Part shown: piece by piece, positions 10,502 through 20,480 of the stretch
Layout of the letters: each line of letters starts with the position of its first letter
How positions within the stretch are numbered: position 1 is the first letter of the stretch
Assembly: GCF_001702265.1 (NCBI RefSeq)
Contig: NZ_MAUE01000021.1
Location: forward strand, 1-64,000
Length of the DNA stretch: 64,000 nt
Origin: Pseudomonas aylmerensis
GTDB taxonomy: Bacteria > Pseudomonadota > Gammaproteobacteria > Pseudomonadales > Pseudomonadaceae
Reading direction: 5' to 3'
Program-made: the position numbers and the translations under genes
The notes under the pieces: model-generated
Database searches by the model: none
The model's input: only the letters and a program-made list of their open reading frames with translations
What the model was told of the DNA's origin: nothing

Positions 10502-10924
10502 TCAACCCAGCTCAATGATTTCGTAATCATGGGTGATGGCCACACCGGCCGCGCCCAGCATGATCGACGCCGAGCAGTACTTCTCTGCCGACAGCTCGAT
10601 GGCCCGCTTGACCTGGGCTTCCTTCAGCGCCCGCCCCTTGACCACAAAGTGCATGTGGATCTTGGTGAACACCTTGGGATCTTCAGTGGCGCGCTCGGCT
10701 TCCAGGAAGGCTTCGCAGCTTTCCACGGCCTGGCGGGACTTTTTCAGGATACTGACCACGTCGAAATTGCTGCAACCGCCTACACCCAGCAGGAGCATTT
10801 CCATCGGGCGTACGCCCAGGTTACGGCCACCGGCTTCCGGCGGGCCGTCCATGACCACCACATGGCCACTGCCCGACTCACCGAGGAACATGGCTTCGCC
10901 CGCCCATTGGATGCGTGCCTTCAT
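10502..10924 (-). CDS. OsmC/YhfA-family protein
   Basis: The 140-residue protein belongs to the OsmC/Ohr superfamily of thiol peroxidases. The two conserved cysteines are present in VGGCSNFD and EKYCSAS, so peroxidase chemistry is possible. The start at 10,924 (MKARIQWAG) matches the family; upstream codons do not. It is convergent with coq7 and divergent from vfr. In P. aeruginosa an OsmC-like gene also flanks vfr. Confidence 0.88.
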   Translation of the reverse strand: MKARIQWAGEAMFLGESGSGHVVVMDGPPEAGGRNLGVRPMEMLLLGVGGCSNFDVVSILKKSRQAVESCEAFLEAERATEDPKVFTKIHMHFVVKGRALKEAQVKRAIELSAEKYCSASIMLGAAGVAITHDYEIIELG

Positions 10925-11101
10925 CGCCCAGACTCCACTGCTAAAAAAGGGTCGCCAGCTTAGCACAGGGGCTGATCACGGCAGTGTTTCCCATGAAAGC
11001 GATCAATAGCAGGATTTCCCGGCTAATTTGGCTAATAGAGACAGAATGTGTCTGGTAAGCTGGCGCCAACTCAATGGCGCATTGCCATCCTTTGTACAGC
11101 G

Positions 11102-11130
11102 TGTATCAATGCCGATACCGCTGGTATAAA
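11102..11130 (+). promoter_or_regulatory. Candidate extended -10 promoter for vfr
   Basis: TGGTATAAA (11,122-11,130) fits an extended -10 box, with a poor -35 (TGTATC) 17 bp upstream. It lies 43 bp before the vfr start. No clear cAMP-receptor palindrome was found beside it. Confidence 0.4.
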
Positions 11131-11172
11131 AACAAATCCATCTACACCGTGCAGTCTTTTCGGGATACAACC

Positions 11173-11817
11173 ATGGTTGCTCTTACTCCCATACCCAAGA
11201 TCAAGAATCTCGACAAGCTGCTGATGCACTGCCAGCGCCGGCGCTATCCGGCCAAGCACAACATCATCTGCGCCGGCGAGCGCTCCGAAACGCTGTTCTT
11301 CATTATCAAAGGCTCGGTCACCATCCTGATCGAGGATGAAGACGGCCGTGAAATGATCATCGCCTACCTGAACACCGGGGATTTCTTTGGGGAGCTGGGG
11401 CTGTTTGAACAGGCCGGCAAGGAGCAGGAGCGCAGTGCCTGGGTGCGCGCCAAGGTCGAATGCGAAGTGGCCGAGATCAGTTACGCCAAATTTCGCGAAC
11501 TGGCCCAGCACGATCCCGACATTCTCTACGCCCTCAGCGGTCAAATCGCCCAGCGTCTGCGTGACACCACGCGCAAGGTCGGCGACCTGGCGTTCTTTGA
11601 TGTCACCGGCCGCGTGGCGCGCTGCCTGTTGGAGTTGTGCAAGCAGCCCGACGCCATGACCCATCCCGACGGCATGCAGATCAAAGTCACGCGCCAGGAA
11701 ATCGGGCGCATTGTCGGCTGTTCACGGGAGATGGTCGGACGAGTGCTCAAGGACCTCGAAGAACGCAACCTGGTGCACGTCAAAGGCAAGACGATGGTGG
11801 TGTTCGGTACCCGTTAA
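11173..11817 (+). CDS. vfr: cAMP-responsive global regulator Vfr
   Basis: Vfr is the Pseudomonas CRP homologue. It binds cAMP through an N-terminal beta-barrel and DNA through a C-terminal helix-turn-helix. The 214-residue protein shows the cyclic-nucleotide site [11 protein letters not shown] and RSAWVRAK in the first 110 residues, and the recognition helix in [20 protein letters not shown]. The start at 11,173 (MVALTPI) matches known Vfr proteins. Its stop codon overlaps that of the convergent lipoate-ligase-like gene. Confidence 0.96.
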   Translation: MVALTPIPKIKNLDKLLMHCQRRRYPAKHNIICAGERSETLFFIIKGSVTILIEDEDGREMIIAYLNTGDFFGELGLFEQAGKEQERSAWVRAKVECEVAEISYAKFRELAQHDPDILYALSGQIAQRLRDTTRKVGDLAFFDVTGRVARCLLELCKQPDAMTHPDGMQIKVTRQEIGRIVGCSREMVGRVLKDLEERNLVHVKGKTMVVFGTR

Positions 11818-12509
11818 CCCGGCAGGAAGCTGGCCAACATCTGACGGTACAACGTGTCGAGCCGGCTGATGGCGTCCGGCGCGGCGAAGGCTTCGTGCAG
11901 GGCGATATGGCTGTCGGCACGCACCCGCTGCTCAAGGCCACACGCCTGGTTGAAGCGATTGACCGCCGCGATCAACTCATCGCGATCGTTTTCCAGCAAC
12001 AGCGCACCGTGCACCAACCCCACCGGACGACCGCCGACTTGCCGCCAGCGCTGGGCAGTGCCGACCATCTTGCGACCGTTGAGGTTGACGTTATAGCGAC
12101 CATCACAGAACGCCCCGTCGATTTCACCGACCGAGGCGTCACCGCCCAACTCGATCAACATATCGCAGATCGGCTGGCATAAACGCTGGTAACCGGTTTC
12201 GATGCGGCCTTGGTCGCCTTCGCTGCGTGGGGGTGCGTAGACCAGGGCAATATTCACCGTGGCACTCGACTGCGGCACCGGCTCGCCGCCGGTTTCGCGC
12301 AGCAATACCGGCCAACCGGCGTCCGCCGAGACCTGGCTAGCGGTTTCGAACGCTGGCAGCCGACTCAAGCGGCGGGGCATTACCAGGGCTTGGTCGCTGG
12401 GTTGCCAGAATAATAGGCCGAATTCCTGCTCACCCGCGCAAACGGCCGCCAGGAGGTCTTGCTCGCCGGCAAGACCTGCTTGGACAGTCATCGACATTGG
12501 CTTGGTCAT
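11814..12509 (-). CDS. Lipoate-protein ligase-family protein
   Basis: The 231-residue protein belongs to the biotin/lipoate A/B ligase family. The motif [10 protein letters not shown] holds the conserved lysine that contacts the lipoyl-adenylate, and RETGGEPVP corresponds to the RRxGGG-type loop. Whether it moves lipoate, octanoate or another acyl group is open. The start at 12,509 (MTKPMS) is chosen over 12,536, where homology is lacking. It shares TTAA with vfr: each strand reads it as its stop. It is absent between vfr and trpC in P. aeruginosa as I remember that map, so it is probably a group-specific insertion. Confidence 0.8.
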   Translation of the reverse strand: MTKPMSMTVQAGLAGEQDLLAAVCAGEQEFGLLFWQPSDQALVMPRRLSRLPAFETASQVSADAGWPVLLRETGGEPVPQSSATVNIALVYAPPRSEGDQGRIETGYQRLCQPICDMLIELGGDASVGEIDGAFCDGRYNVNLNGRKMVGTAQRWRQVGGRPVGLVHGALLLENDRDELIAAVNRFNQACGLEQRVRADSHIALHEAFAAPDAISRLDTLYRQMLASFLPG

Positions 12510-12545
12510 CGAACACCTACCTCTCTGGATCAGCACAGAATCAAA

Positions 12546-12632
12546 TGTGGGAGCTGGCTTGCCTGCGATGCAAGCACCTCGGTGTATCTATATCACCAAG
12601 GTGACGCTATCGCAGGCAAGCCAGCTCCCACA
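12546..12632. repeat. REPIN (inverted REP pair), GCTGGCTTGCCTGCGAT type
   Basis: TGTGGGAGCTGGCTTGCCTG starts the left arm and its exact complement CAGGCAAGCCAGCTCCCACA ends the right arm, about 40 bp apart. Inverted REP pairs of this form are mobilised by RAYT transposases encoded elsewhere. No transposase is present here. Confidence 0.92.
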
Positions 12633-12665
12633 AAAGCCAGCCCCCACACTTACCGACGTTGAAAG

Positions 12666-13502
12666 TCAGTCGAGGGTCGAACCACTCACCGCCACGCCAC
12701 GCTCCGGGAAGAACAGACGCTGCAACTCCGCCCCCGGGTTCTCGGCACGCATGAAGGTCTCGCCCACCAGGAACGAGTACACCCCACTGATTTCCATCAG
12801 TTCCACATCGGCACGGTTGACGATGCCACTCTCGGTAATCACCAGACGGTCGCGCGGAATCCGCGGCAGCAGGTCGAGGGTGTTTTCCAGGCTGACTTCG
12901 AAGGTGTGCAGATTACGGTTGTTGACGCCCACCAGCGGGGTGTCGAGGGTTTTCAGCGCACGTTCCAGCTCATCACCGTCGTGTACTTCGACCAGCACAT
13001 CCAGGCCGACACTCTTGGCCACGGCCGCCAGCTCCGCCATCTTCACATCATCCAGCGCGGAGACGATCAGCAGCACGCAGTCGGCGCCCAAGGCGCGGGC
13101 TTCGACGATCTGGTACGGGTCGACCATGAAATCCTTGCGGATCACCGGCAACTTGCACGCCGCGCGAGCCTGCTGCAGGAACAGGTCGCTGCCTTGGAAG
13201 TAATCGATATCGGTGAGCACGGAGAGGCACGTCGCCCCGCCCTTCTCATAGCTCTTGGCAATGTCTTCAGGAATGAAGATCTCGCGGATCACACCCTTGC
13301 TGGGCGAAGCCTTCTTGATTTCAGCAATGACGGCAGGCTGTTTTTCCTTGGCCTGCTTGATCAGTGCATTGGCAAAACCACGCGGTGCGTCAGCGATTTT
13401 CGCCTGGCTTTCCAGCTCGGCGAGGCTGACGCGAGCACGGCGCTCGGCGACTTCTTCGGCCTTGCGGGCCAGGATCTTTTCCAGAACGGTCGGCACACTC
13501 AT
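12666..13502 (-). CDS. trpC: Indole-3-glycerol phosphate synthase
   Basis: TrpC closes the indole ring in tryptophan synthesis, making indole-3-glycerol phosphate from carboxyphenylamino-deoxyribulose phosphate. The 278-residue TIM barrel has the family motifs [33 protein letters not shown] and ITESGI. It overlaps trpD by 4 bp (ATGA) and is the last gene of the minus-strand trp operon. Unlike the E. coli protein it is not fused to TrpF. Confidence 0.97.
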   Translation of the reverse strand: MSVPTVLEKILARKAEEVAERRARVSLAELESQAKIADAPRGFANALIKQAKEKQPAVIAEIKKASPSKGVIREIFIPEDIAKSYEKGGATCLSVLTDIDYFQGSDLFLQQARAACKLPVIRKDFMVDPYQIVEARALGADCVLLIVSALDDVKMAELAAVAKSVGLDVLVEVHDGDELERALKTLDTPLVGVNNRNLHTFEVSLENTLDLLPRIPRDRLVITESGIVNRADVELMEISGVYSFLVGETFMRAENPGAELQRLFFPERGVAVSGSTLD

Positions 13503-14548
13503 CCTTCATTCTCCATCTTGAATACTGCGGTGAATGCTCCCAGTTCTTCGAGCTTCTCGCGAGCCAGACCAGTGTGCAGCGCATCGTGGGCCAAGGCGAC
13601 ACCTTCCTTAAGACTATAGGCGTGGTCGGCTGCGTAAAGTGCCGCGCCAGCATTCAGAACAATCATTTCCGCCGCTTTTTGACCGTTCTCGGTCTTGCGA
13701 CGCCCGAGGGCATCGCGAATCAGTTCCAGCGATGCCGCCGGGCTTTCCACCGCCAGGCCGTGCAGGCTCTGGCTTTTCATGCCCAAGTCTTCAGGCTCGA
13801 CCCAGTATTCGGTGACCTGGTCGTCCTTCAACTCCGCCACGAAGGTCGGTGCTGCCAGGCTGAATTCGTCCAGGCCGTCCTTGGAATGCACCACCAGCAC
13901 ATGCTTGCTGCCCAGGCGTTGCAATACTTCCGCCAGCGGCCGGCACAGGGCCTGGCTGAACACGCCGACCACCTGGTGCTTCACACCGGCCGGATTCGTA
14001 AGCGGGCCGAGCATGTTGAACAGGGTACGCAGGCCGAGGTCCTTGCGCGGGCCTGCGGCGTGCTTCATCGCGCCATGGTGGGACTGGGCAAACATGAAGC
14101 CGATGCCGACGTTGTCGATGCAGCGCGCCACTTGTACCGGGGTCAGGTTCAGGTAGATGCCGGCCGCTTCCAGCAGGTCGGCGCTGCCGCTCTTGCCGGA
14201 CACCGCACGGTTGCCGTGCTTGGCCACGGTGCAACCCGCCGCCGCGACCACAAAGGAGGACGCCGTCGACACGTTGAAAATATTCGCACCGTCGCCGCCG
14301 GTGCCGACCACGTCGACCACGCCATCGAGGGTCTTGAGCTCAACCTTGTCCGCCAGCTCGCGCATGACCGACACGGCGCCGACGATCTCGTCGATGCTCT
14401 CGCTCTTCATGCGCATGGCCATCATGAACGCGCCGATCTGCGCGTCGGTGCATTGACCGGTCATGATCTCGCGCATCACATCGCTCATTTCAGCGGTGCT
14501 CAGGTCCAGGTGGCCGACGATACGGCTCAGGGCAGTCTTGATATCCAT
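13499..14548 (-). CDS. trpD: Anthranilate phosphoribosyltransferase
   Basis: TrpD transfers phosphoribose to anthranilate. The 349-residue protein has [19 protein letters not shown] (the PRPP-binding GTGGD site), [19 protein letters not shown] and the MLGPLTNPA stretch. It starts 9 bp after the trpG stop, with AAGGA upstream, and overlaps trpC by 4 bp. Confidence 0.97.
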   Translation of the reverse strand: MDIKTALSRIVGHLDLSTAEMSDVMREIMTGQCTDAQIGAFMMAMRMKSESIDEIVGAVSVMRELADKVELKTLDGVVDVVGTGGDGANIFNVSTASSFVVAAAGCTVAKHGNRAVSGKSGSADLLEAAGIYLNLTPVQVARCIDNVGIGFMFAQSHHGAMKHAAGPRKDLGLRTLFNMLGPLTNPAGVKHQVVGVFSQALCRPLAEVLQRLGSKHVLVVHSKDGLDEFSLAAPTFVAELKDDQVTEYWVEPEDLGMKSQSLHGLAVESPAASLELIRDALGRRKTENGQKAAEMIVLNAGAALYAADHAYSLKEGVALAHDALHTGLAREKLEELGAFTAVFKMENEG

Positions 14549-14557
14549 GGAAAGTCC

Positions 14558-15151
14558 TTAGCGCGTGCCGCCGCTCTGCTTGAGAAAGTTGGCGAACAGC
14601 TCGTAGCCCTGCTCGGTCAGGATCGATTCGGGGTGAAATTGCACCCCTTCGATATTCAGTGTCTTGTGGCGCAGGCCCATGATCTCGTCGACCGAACCGT
14701 CTTCCAGCTGGGTCCAGGCGGTGAGTTCCAGGCATTCCGGCAGGGTCTCGCGCTTGACCACCAGCGAATGGTAGCGGGTCACGGTCACCGGCAGGTTGAG
14801 GCCGTGAAACACGCCCACATCATTATGGAACACCGGGCTGGTCTTGCCGTGCATCACCTGGCGCGCGCGCACCACGTCACCGCCAAAGGCCTGGCCGATG
14901 GACTGGTGGCCCAGGCACACGCCCAGGATCGGCAGCTTGCCGGCGAAATATTGGATTGCTTCCAGGGAAATACCCGCCTCGGTCGGCGTGCACGGGCCTG
15001 GCGAAACCACGATACGCTCCGGGTTCAGGGCAGCGATCTCGGCCACGCTCAGTTCGTCGTTGCGCACTACCTTGACCTCGGCACCCAGCTCGCCCAGGTA
15101 CTGCACAACGTTGTAGGTAAAGGAGTCGTAGTTATCAATCATCAGCAACAT
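14558..15151 (-). CDS. trpG: Anthranilate synthase glutamine amidotransferase subunit
   Basis: This subunit hydrolyses glutamine and passes ammonia to TrpE. The 197-residue protein has the class I amidotransferase nucleophile C79 in GVCLGHQ and the His/Glu pair in QFHPES. It may also serve p-aminobenzoate synthesis, which is common for TrpG/PabA proteins. It starts 10 bp after the trpE stop. Confidence 0.96.
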   Translation of the reverse strand: MLLMIDNYDSFTYNVVQYLGELGAEVKVVRNDELSVAEIAALNPERIVVSPGPCTPTEAGISLEAIQYFAGKLPILGVCLGHQSIGQAFGGDVVRARQVMHGKTSPVFHNDVGVFHGLNLPVTVTRYHSLVVKRETLPECLELTAWTQLEDGSVDEIMGLRHKTLNIEGVQFHPESILTEQGYELFANFLKQSGGTR

Positions 15152-15161
15152 GGGGGAAACC

Positions 15162-16643
15162 TCAGGAATTGGGGGTCTGTTCAGCCAGCGCAACGGCGCG
15201 GAACATCGCGCGGCGCTTGTTCAGGGTTTCTTCCCATTCGAGGGCCGGCACCGAGTCGGCGACGATCCCGCCGCCGGCCTGCACGTGCAGTTCCCCGTCC
15301 TTGATCACCGCCGTACGGATCGCAATGGCGGTGTCCATGTTGCCGTTCCAGGCGAAATAACCCACGGCGCCGCCGTAGACACCGCGCTTGACCGGTTCCA
15401 GCTCGTCGATGATCTCCATCGCGCGGATCTTCGGCGCACCCGACAAGGTGCCCGCCGGCAGAATCGCGCGCAGCGCGTCCATCGCGGTCAAGCCGGCTTT
15501 CAGCTCACCGGTGACGTTGGACACAATGTGCATCACATTCGAGTAACGCTCGATCACCATCTTCTCGGTGAGTTTCACCGAACCGATTTCCGACACACGC
15601 CCGGTGTCGTTGCGGCCCAGGTCGATCAGCATCAGGTGCTCGGCGATTTCCTTGTCGTCACTGAGCAGGTCTTCTTCCAGCGCCAGGTCGGCTTCTTCGG
15701 TCGCGCCACGCGGGCGTGTGCCGGCGATCGGACGCACGGTGATCAGGTTGTCTTCGACCCGCACCAGCACTTCCGGCGAACTGCCCACCACGTGGAAGTC
15801 GCCAAAGTTGAAGAAGTACATGTACGGCGTCGGGTTGAAGCAGCGCAGCGCGCGATACAGGTCGATCGGCGCAGCCTTGAAGTCGATGGACATGCGCTGC
15901 GACGGCACCACTTGCATGCAGTCACCGGCGAGGATGTATTCCTTGATGGTATCGACCGCGCGCTCGTAGTCATCCTGAGTAAAGCTTGAACGAAAGATCG
16001 GGTCGGCTGCCGGTGGACGGCTGAGGTCCAGGCCGCGACGCGGAGTGATTGGCTGGCGCAGTTTTTCCAGCAGGGCTTCGAGGCTGGCCTGGCCCTGCTC
16101 GAAGGCGTCAGCCTTGGACGGGTCGGCGAGCACGATCGCGTGCATCTTGCCGGCGAGGTTGTCGAACACCACCACCGCATCCGAGACCATCAACAGAATG
16201 TCCGGTACACCCAGCGGATCCGGGTTCGGGCATTTGCCCAGGCGTTTTTCCACGTAGCGCACGCAGTCGTAGCCGAAATACCCCACCAGGCCGCCGTTGA
16301 AACGCGGCAGGCCAGGGATGGTCGGCACGTTGTAGCGCGCCTTGAAGGTTTCGACGAACGCCAGCGGGTCTTCCACGTCATGGCTTTCAATCTCGACGCC
16401 ATCATGGGTGATGCTCACGTGATGGTCGTGCACCCGCAGTACGGTGCGGCACGGCAGGCCGATGATCGAGTAGCGGCCCCACTTCTCGCCGCCCTGTACC
16501 GATTCGAGCAGGTAGGAGTTGGGCTCGTCGGCCAGTTTCAGGTAGATCGACAGCGGCGTATCGAAGTCGGCCAGGGTTTCGCAGGCCATGGGAATGCGGT
16601 TATAGCCGGCAGCGGCCAAACGCAGGAATTCTTCGCGGGTCAT
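15162..16643 (-). CDS. trpE: Anthranilate synthase component I
   Basis: TrpE makes anthranilate from chorismate. The 493-residue protein has [15 protein letters not shown] near residue 43, a tryptophan-feedback element of the family, and the chorismate-binding core [18 protein letters not shown] and GAPKIRAME. It lies 68 bp after gph. No tryptophan-rich leader peptide is visible there, so classical attenuation is not supported. In P. aeruginosa trpE and trpG are separated by the R/F pyocin cluster; here they are 10 bp apart. Confidence 0.97.
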   Translation of the reverse strand: MTREEFLRLAAAGYNRIPMACETLADFDTPLSIYLKLADEPNSYLLESVQGGEKWGRYSIIGLPCRTVLRVHDHHVSITHDGVEIESHDVEDPLAFVETFKARYNVPTIPGLPRFNGGLVGYFGYDCVRYVEKRLGKCPNPDPLGVPDILLMVSDAVVVFDNLAGKMHAIVLADPSKADAFEQGQASLEALLEKLRQPITPRRGLDLSRPPAADPIFRSSFTQDDYERAVDTIKEYILAGDCMQVVPSQRMSIDFKAAPIDLYRALRCFNPTPYMYFFNFGDFHVVGSSPEVLVRVEDNLITVRPIAGTRPRGATEEADLALEEDLLSDDKEIAEHLMLIDLGRNDTGRVSEIGSVKLTEKMVIERYSNVMHIVSNVTGELKAGLTAMDALRAILPAGTLSGAPKIRAMEIIDELEPVKRGVYGGAVGYFAWNGNMDTAIAIRTAVIKDGELHVQAGGGIVADSVPALEWEETLNKRRAMFRAVALAEQTPNS

Positions 16644-16711
16644 GATGTGCCTCGTGGCATGAGGGTCTAACAGTCAGGTATGCAAACGTGCCGCAGCGCG
16701 GCCAGGATCAG

Positions 16712-17530
16712 TCAGGCGCGCCAACGCCAGCGGGCCAGGGCCTTGATGACTTTCATCCAGAGTTTGCGAGTGACCACCACGATGGAATTTCCAGAAGGGG
16801 ACGGATCGATGTCGGGCAACGTTATCTCAGCGCCCGCTCCCAAGCAACCGGGGATTAACAGTCGCAGGTCATCAATCACCAGCGCCGGCGACTCTTCGGC
16901 GATCGGCCGGCCATGGTTGTAGCCGTAACTGAGCGCCACGCACTGCACGCCAGCGGCCTTTGCCGCCAGCACATCACTGCGCGAATCGCCGACAAACAAC
17001 GACTGGGAGGCAGGAATATTGGCCATTTTCATCACGAAAAACAGCGCTGCCGGGTCGGGCTTCTTCTGCGGCAAGGTATCGCCACCGATGATCCAGCGGA
17101 AATACCGGCCGATTTTCATCTGGTCCAACAGCGGCGCGACGAAACGCTCCGGCTTGTTGGTGATCAGGGCCATTTCCACGCCCTGCTTGCTCAACCATTT
17201 GAGCGTGTCGCGCACGCCGGGGTAGACCACGGTCAGTTCGTGGCCGCCTTCATAGGCGGCATTGAACAGTTCCAGGGCGTGCTCGGCCTCGACATCGTCG
17301 ACGCCTTCGGCATCGATGTGATTGGCCAAGGCCCGGCGCACCAGCATCTGCACGCCGTTGCCGACCCACTCGCGCACCGATTCGATCCCCGCCGGCTTGC
17401 GCCCCAGCTTGAGCAGCATCTCGTCCACCGCCGCTGCCAGGTCAGGCACCGAATCGATCAACGTACCGTCCAGATCGAACATCACCAGCCGTGGCAGCTT
17501 GCCGGGAAACAGCTGCTCGAAGCCGCTCAT
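16712..17530 (-). CDS. gph: Phosphoglycolate phosphatase
   Basis: This HAD-family phosphatase removes 2-phosphoglycolate formed during DNA repair. The 272-residue protein has the nucleophile motif FDLDGT (D19, D21), the ALITNKP motif and [14 protein letters not shown]. It has a rather long basic tail after residue 230. It overlaps rpe by 4 bp and stands upstream of trpE, so rpe-gph-trpEGDC may form one transcript. Confidence 0.92.
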   Translation of the reverse strand: MSGFEQLFPGKLPRLVMFDLDGTLIDSVPDLAAAVDEMLLKLGRKPAGIESVREWVGNGVQMLVRRALANHIDAEGVDDVEAEHALELFNAAYEGGHELTVVYPGVRDTLKWLSKQGVEMALITNKPERFVAPLLDQMKIGRYFRWIIGGDTLPQKKPDPAALFFVMKMANIPASQSLFVGDSRSDVLAAKAAGVQCVALSYGYNHGRPIAEESPALVIDDLRLLIPGCLGAGAEITLPDIDPSPSGNSIVVVTRKLWMKVIKALARWRWRA

Positions 17531-18201
17531 GGACGCGCCAGCGCCAGTTCTGCACGCATCTTGTCGATGACTTCCTGGTAATCGGGGGCGTTGAAGATCG
17601 CCGAGCCGGCCACAAAGGTGTCGGCGCCTGCTGCTGCGATTTCACGGATATTGTTGACGTTGACCCCGCCGTCGATTTCCAGGCGGATATCGCGGCCCGA
17701 GGCATCGATCAGCGCGCGGGCTTCGCGCAGTTTGTTCAGGGTGCCGGGGATGAACTTCTGCCCGCCGAAGCCTGGGTTGACGCTCATCAGCAAGACCATG
17801 TCGACCTTGTCCATCACGTATTCAAGCACGCTCAACGGGGTGGCCGGGTTGAACACCAGGCCCGCCTTGCAACCGCCTTCGCGGATCAGTTGCAGGGTGC
17901 GATCGACGTGCAGCGTGGCTTCCGGGTGGAACGTGATGTAGGTGGCGCCGGCCTCGATGAAGTCGCCGACGATGCGGTCCACCGGGCTGACCATCAGGTG
18001 CGCGTCGATCGGCGCGGTGACGCCGTACTTGCGCAGCGCCGCGCAGACCATCGGGCCAATGGTCAGGTTGGGCACGTAGTGGTTGTCCATGACATCGAAG
18101 TGCACGAAGTCGGCACCGGCGGCCAACACTTTGTCCACTTCCTCACCCAGGCGGGCGAAGTCGGCGGAGAGAATCGATGGAGCAATGACGAAGGGCTGCA
18201 T
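17527..18201 (-). CDS. rpe: Ribulose-phosphate 3-epimerase
   Basis: Rpe interconverts ribulose-5-phosphate and xylulose-5-phosphate in the pentose phosphate pathway. The 224-residue TIM barrel has the signature motifs [30 protein letters not shown] and [11 protein letters not shown] with its metal and catalytic residues. The start at 18,201 (MQPFVIAPS) is clear from the family. It is probably the first gene of the rpe-gph-trp block. Confidence 0.97.
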   Translation of the reverse strand: MQPFVIAPSILSADFARLGEEVDKVLAAGADFVHFDVMDNHYVPNLTIGPMVCAALRKYGVTAPIDAHLMVSPVDRIVGDFIEAGATYITFHPEATLHVDRTLQLIREGGCKAGLVFNPATPLSVLEYVMDKVDMVLLMSVNPGFGGQKFIPGTLNKLREARALIDASGRDIRLEIDGGVNVNNIREIAAAGADTFVAGSAIFNAPDYQEVIDKMRAELALARP

Positions 18202-18285
18202 GACGCACCTTTTTTGAGCTAAATCACGATGGCGCGCATTGTATACCTCATGCTTTGCCCTGCGCACCGTGACCTGGCTCAACGG

Positions 18286-19434
18286 CTAGTACGCAGCCCG
18301 ATAGATTTTCTCGATATCCGCCGCGCTGAGCTTGCGCGGATTGTTGCGCATCAGGCGCTCGATACCGGCCGCTTCGGTGGCCATGGACGCGATAGCCTCC
18401 TCGGGCACGCCAAAGCTGCGCAGGCCTGCCGGGATCTCCACGGCAGCGCACAAGCGTGTCATCGCCTCGACTGCCTGGTCGGCCGCATCGTTGACGCTGA
18501 GCCCGCTCACATTCACGCCCATGGCCTGGGCAATGTCCTGCATGCGCTCGACACAGGCCAGCTTGTTCCAGTGCATCACATACGGCAGCAACAGGGCGTT
18601 GCTCACGCCGTGGGCGATATTGAAGCGTCCACCCAGCTGGTACGCCAATGCGTGCACCGCGCCGACCCCGGCGTTACCGAATGCCATGCCGGCCATCAGG
18701 CTCGCGGTGGCCATGTCATCGCGGGCCTGCAGGTTGGCCGGGTTGGCGTAGGCCTTGGGCAGCGCCGTGGCAATCAGCTTGATCGCACCAATGGCCAGGG
18801 CATCGGTGATCGGCGAGGCGTTCAGCGACAAATAGGACTCGATGGCATGCACCAGCGCATCCACACCACTGGCCGCAGTGACACTGCGCGGGCAGGTCAA
18901 GGTCATTTGCGGGCTGATCAACGCGACATCCGGCAGCAGGTAATCGCTGACGATGCCTTTCTTCAACTGCGCGGCCTTGTCGGAGAGGATCGCCACATTG
19001 GTCACCTCGGAGCCGGTGCCGGCAGTGGTAGGGATCGCGATCAGCGGCGGGCCCTTGCGCGGCACCTGGTCGACGCCGAACAAATCCGCCAGCGCGCCGT
19101 GATAACCGGCATAGGCCGCGACACTCTTGGCGATGTCGATGGCGCTGCCACCGCCCACGCCGATCAGGCCATCGTGCCCGCCTTCGCGGTACACGCGCAT
19201 GCAGTCCTCGACGATGGCGATTTCCGGGTCGGGCAGCACGCGGTCGAAGATTTCGTAAGTGCGCTCACCAAGGTGTTCGAGCGCCAGCGCCACGGTGCCG
19301 GACTTGACCAGTGCGGCATCGGTGACGATCAGCGGGTTGTCCACATCCAGGCGTGTGAGTTCGGCAGCCAGTTGTTCGATGGCGCCAGCGCCGGTCAGCA
19401 GTTTGTGGGCGATCTTGAATGAGGAAGTACTCAT
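18286..19434 (-). CDS. Iron-containing alcohol dehydrogenase
   Basis: The 382-residue protein belongs to the group III (Fe-dependent) alcohol dehydrogenases. The NAD-binding GVGGGSAIDIAKS is near residue 98, and metal ligands lie in DALVHAIESY and GAVHALAYQLGGRFNIAHG. The substrate cannot be inferred. It lies between the agt importer and rpe, with a REPIN on its upstream side; I recall no counterpart here in P. aeruginosa, which suggests an insertion. Confidence 0.88.
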   Translation of the reverse strand: MSTSSFKIAHKLLTGAGAIEQLAAELTRLDVDNPLIVTDAALVKSGTVALALEHLGERTYEIFDRVLPDPEIAIVEDCMRVYREGGHDGLIGVGGGSAIDIAKSVAAYAGYHGALADLFGVDQVPRKGPPLIAIPTTAGTGSEVTNVAILSDKAAQLKKGIVSDYLLPDVALISPQMTLTCPRSVTAASGVDALVHAIESYLSLNASPITDALAIGAIKLIATALPKAYANPANLQARDDMATASLMAGMAFGNAGVGAVHALAYQLGGRFNIAHGVSNALLLPYVMHWNKLACVERMQDIAQAMGVNVSGLSVNDAADQAVEAMTRLCAAVEIPAGLRSFGVPEEAIASMATEAAGIERLMRNNPRKLSAADIEKIYRAAY

Positions 19435-19537
19435 GTGCGCGGCCTCTTATTCGGAAATGGGCTGGCACTAGAGTAGCTGAGGGAAATAGGTTGTCAGCCA
19501 TTCAGCAACTGAATGGTCTGAATGAACACAAACCCAA

Positions 19538-19624
19538 TGTGTGCGGGCTTGCTCGCGAAAGCGGTGTGTCAGTCAACAGACCTTTTACTGATCCACCGCT
19601 TTCGCGAGCAAGCCCGCTCCCACA
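19538..19624. repeat. REPIN, GCGGGCTTGCTCGCGAA type
   Basis: GCGGGCTTGCTCGCGAAAGC on the left is complementary to GCTTTCGCGAGCAAGCCCGC on the right, with outer TGTG and CACA. It lies between the alcohol dehydrogenase and the agtD stop codon. Confidence 0.92.
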
Positions 19625-19643
19625 TTTTGATCTCCATTTGGGT

Positions 19644-20468
19644 TTAGACCTGCGCGGTACGCAGTTTCTCGCTGCGGCCACGCAGCCATTCCAGGGTCAG
19701 CAACAGCAAGACCGAGAAGGCAATCAACAAGGTCGCTGCCGCAGCAATGGTCGGGCTGAGGTTCTCGCGGATGCCGCTGAACATCTGGCGCGGCAGGGTC
19801 GCTTGCTCGGGGCCGGCGAGGAACAGCGTCACCACCACCTCGTCGAACGACGTGGCGAAGGCGAACAGCGCGCCGGAGATCACCCCCGGTGCAATCAACG
19901 GCAGGGTCACCCGGCGAAACGCGGTCAATGGCGAAGCGCCCAGGCTGGCAGCCGCCCGCACCAGATTATGGTTGAACCCCTGCAACGTCGCCGACACGGT
20001 GATGATGACAAACGGCACGCCAAGCACGGCGTGCACCACAATCAGCGAGAAGAAACTGTTGCCCAGGCCCAGCGGCGCAAAGAACAGGTAACTGGCCACG
20101 CCGATGATCACCACCGGCACCACCATCGGCGAAATCACCAAGGCCATGACCAAGGCTTTGCCGGGGAAATTCCCGCGCGTCAGGCCAATCGCCGCCAGCG
20201 TGCCGAACACCATGGCCAGCACCGTGGCCGCCGGGGCGACGATGATGCTGTTCTTCAAGGCACGCATCCATTCGGCCGAGGCGAAGAAGTCCTGGTACCA
20301 GTGCAGCGAAAAACCCTGCAGCGGGTACACCAGGAAACTGCCGCTGTTGAACGACAGCGGGATGATCACCAGCACGGGCAGGATCAGGAACAGCAGGATC
20401 AGGCCGCAGAGAATCCGCAAGCTGTAGAACCACACCCGCTCGACGGGCGACATATAAGGACTCAGCAT
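19644..20468 (-). CDS. agtD: ABC importer permease, PotC type
   Basis: The 274-residue inner-membrane permease has about six helices and the EAA loop motif AAASLGASPLTAFRRVTLPL, which docks on the ATPase. It is the last gene of a four-gene importer. P. aeruginosa has an equivalent cluster at the same place (after its two-component pair and before rpe) that takes up 4-aminobutyrate and 5-aminovalerate. The symbol is given by that synteny and by the polyamine-type family; the substrate has not been shown here. Confidence 0.85.
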   Translation of the reverse strand: MLSPYMSPVERVWFYSLRILCGLILLFLILPVLVIIPLSFNSGSFLVYPLQGFSLHWYQDFFASAEWMRALKNSIIVAPAATVLAMVFGTLAAIGLTRGNFPGKALVMALVISPMVVPVVIIGVASYLFFAPLGLGNSFFSLIVVHAVLGVPFVIITVSATLQGFNHNLVRAAASLGASPLTAFRRVTLPLIAPGVISGALFAFATSFDEVVVTLFLAGPEQATLPRQMFSGIRENLSPTIAAAATLLIAFSVLLLLTLEWLRGRSEKLRTAQV

Positions 20469-20480
20469 CGCAAGGTCTCC

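Noticed and set aside
10975..11172. cAMP-Vfr binding site upstream of vfr
   Set aside because: TGTG-like pieces occur, but no two-fold TGTGA-N6-TCACA arrangement was found.
12546..12632. CRISPR-like or insertion-sequence origin of the palindromic spacer
   Set aside because: There is one inverted pair with a unique centre, no regular direct repeats and no transposase, so it is a REPIN.
16644..16711. Short leader peptide before trpE (six codons, overlapping the trpE ATG)
   Set aside because: It has no tryptophan codon and no ribosome binding site, so it does not look like an attenuator peptide.
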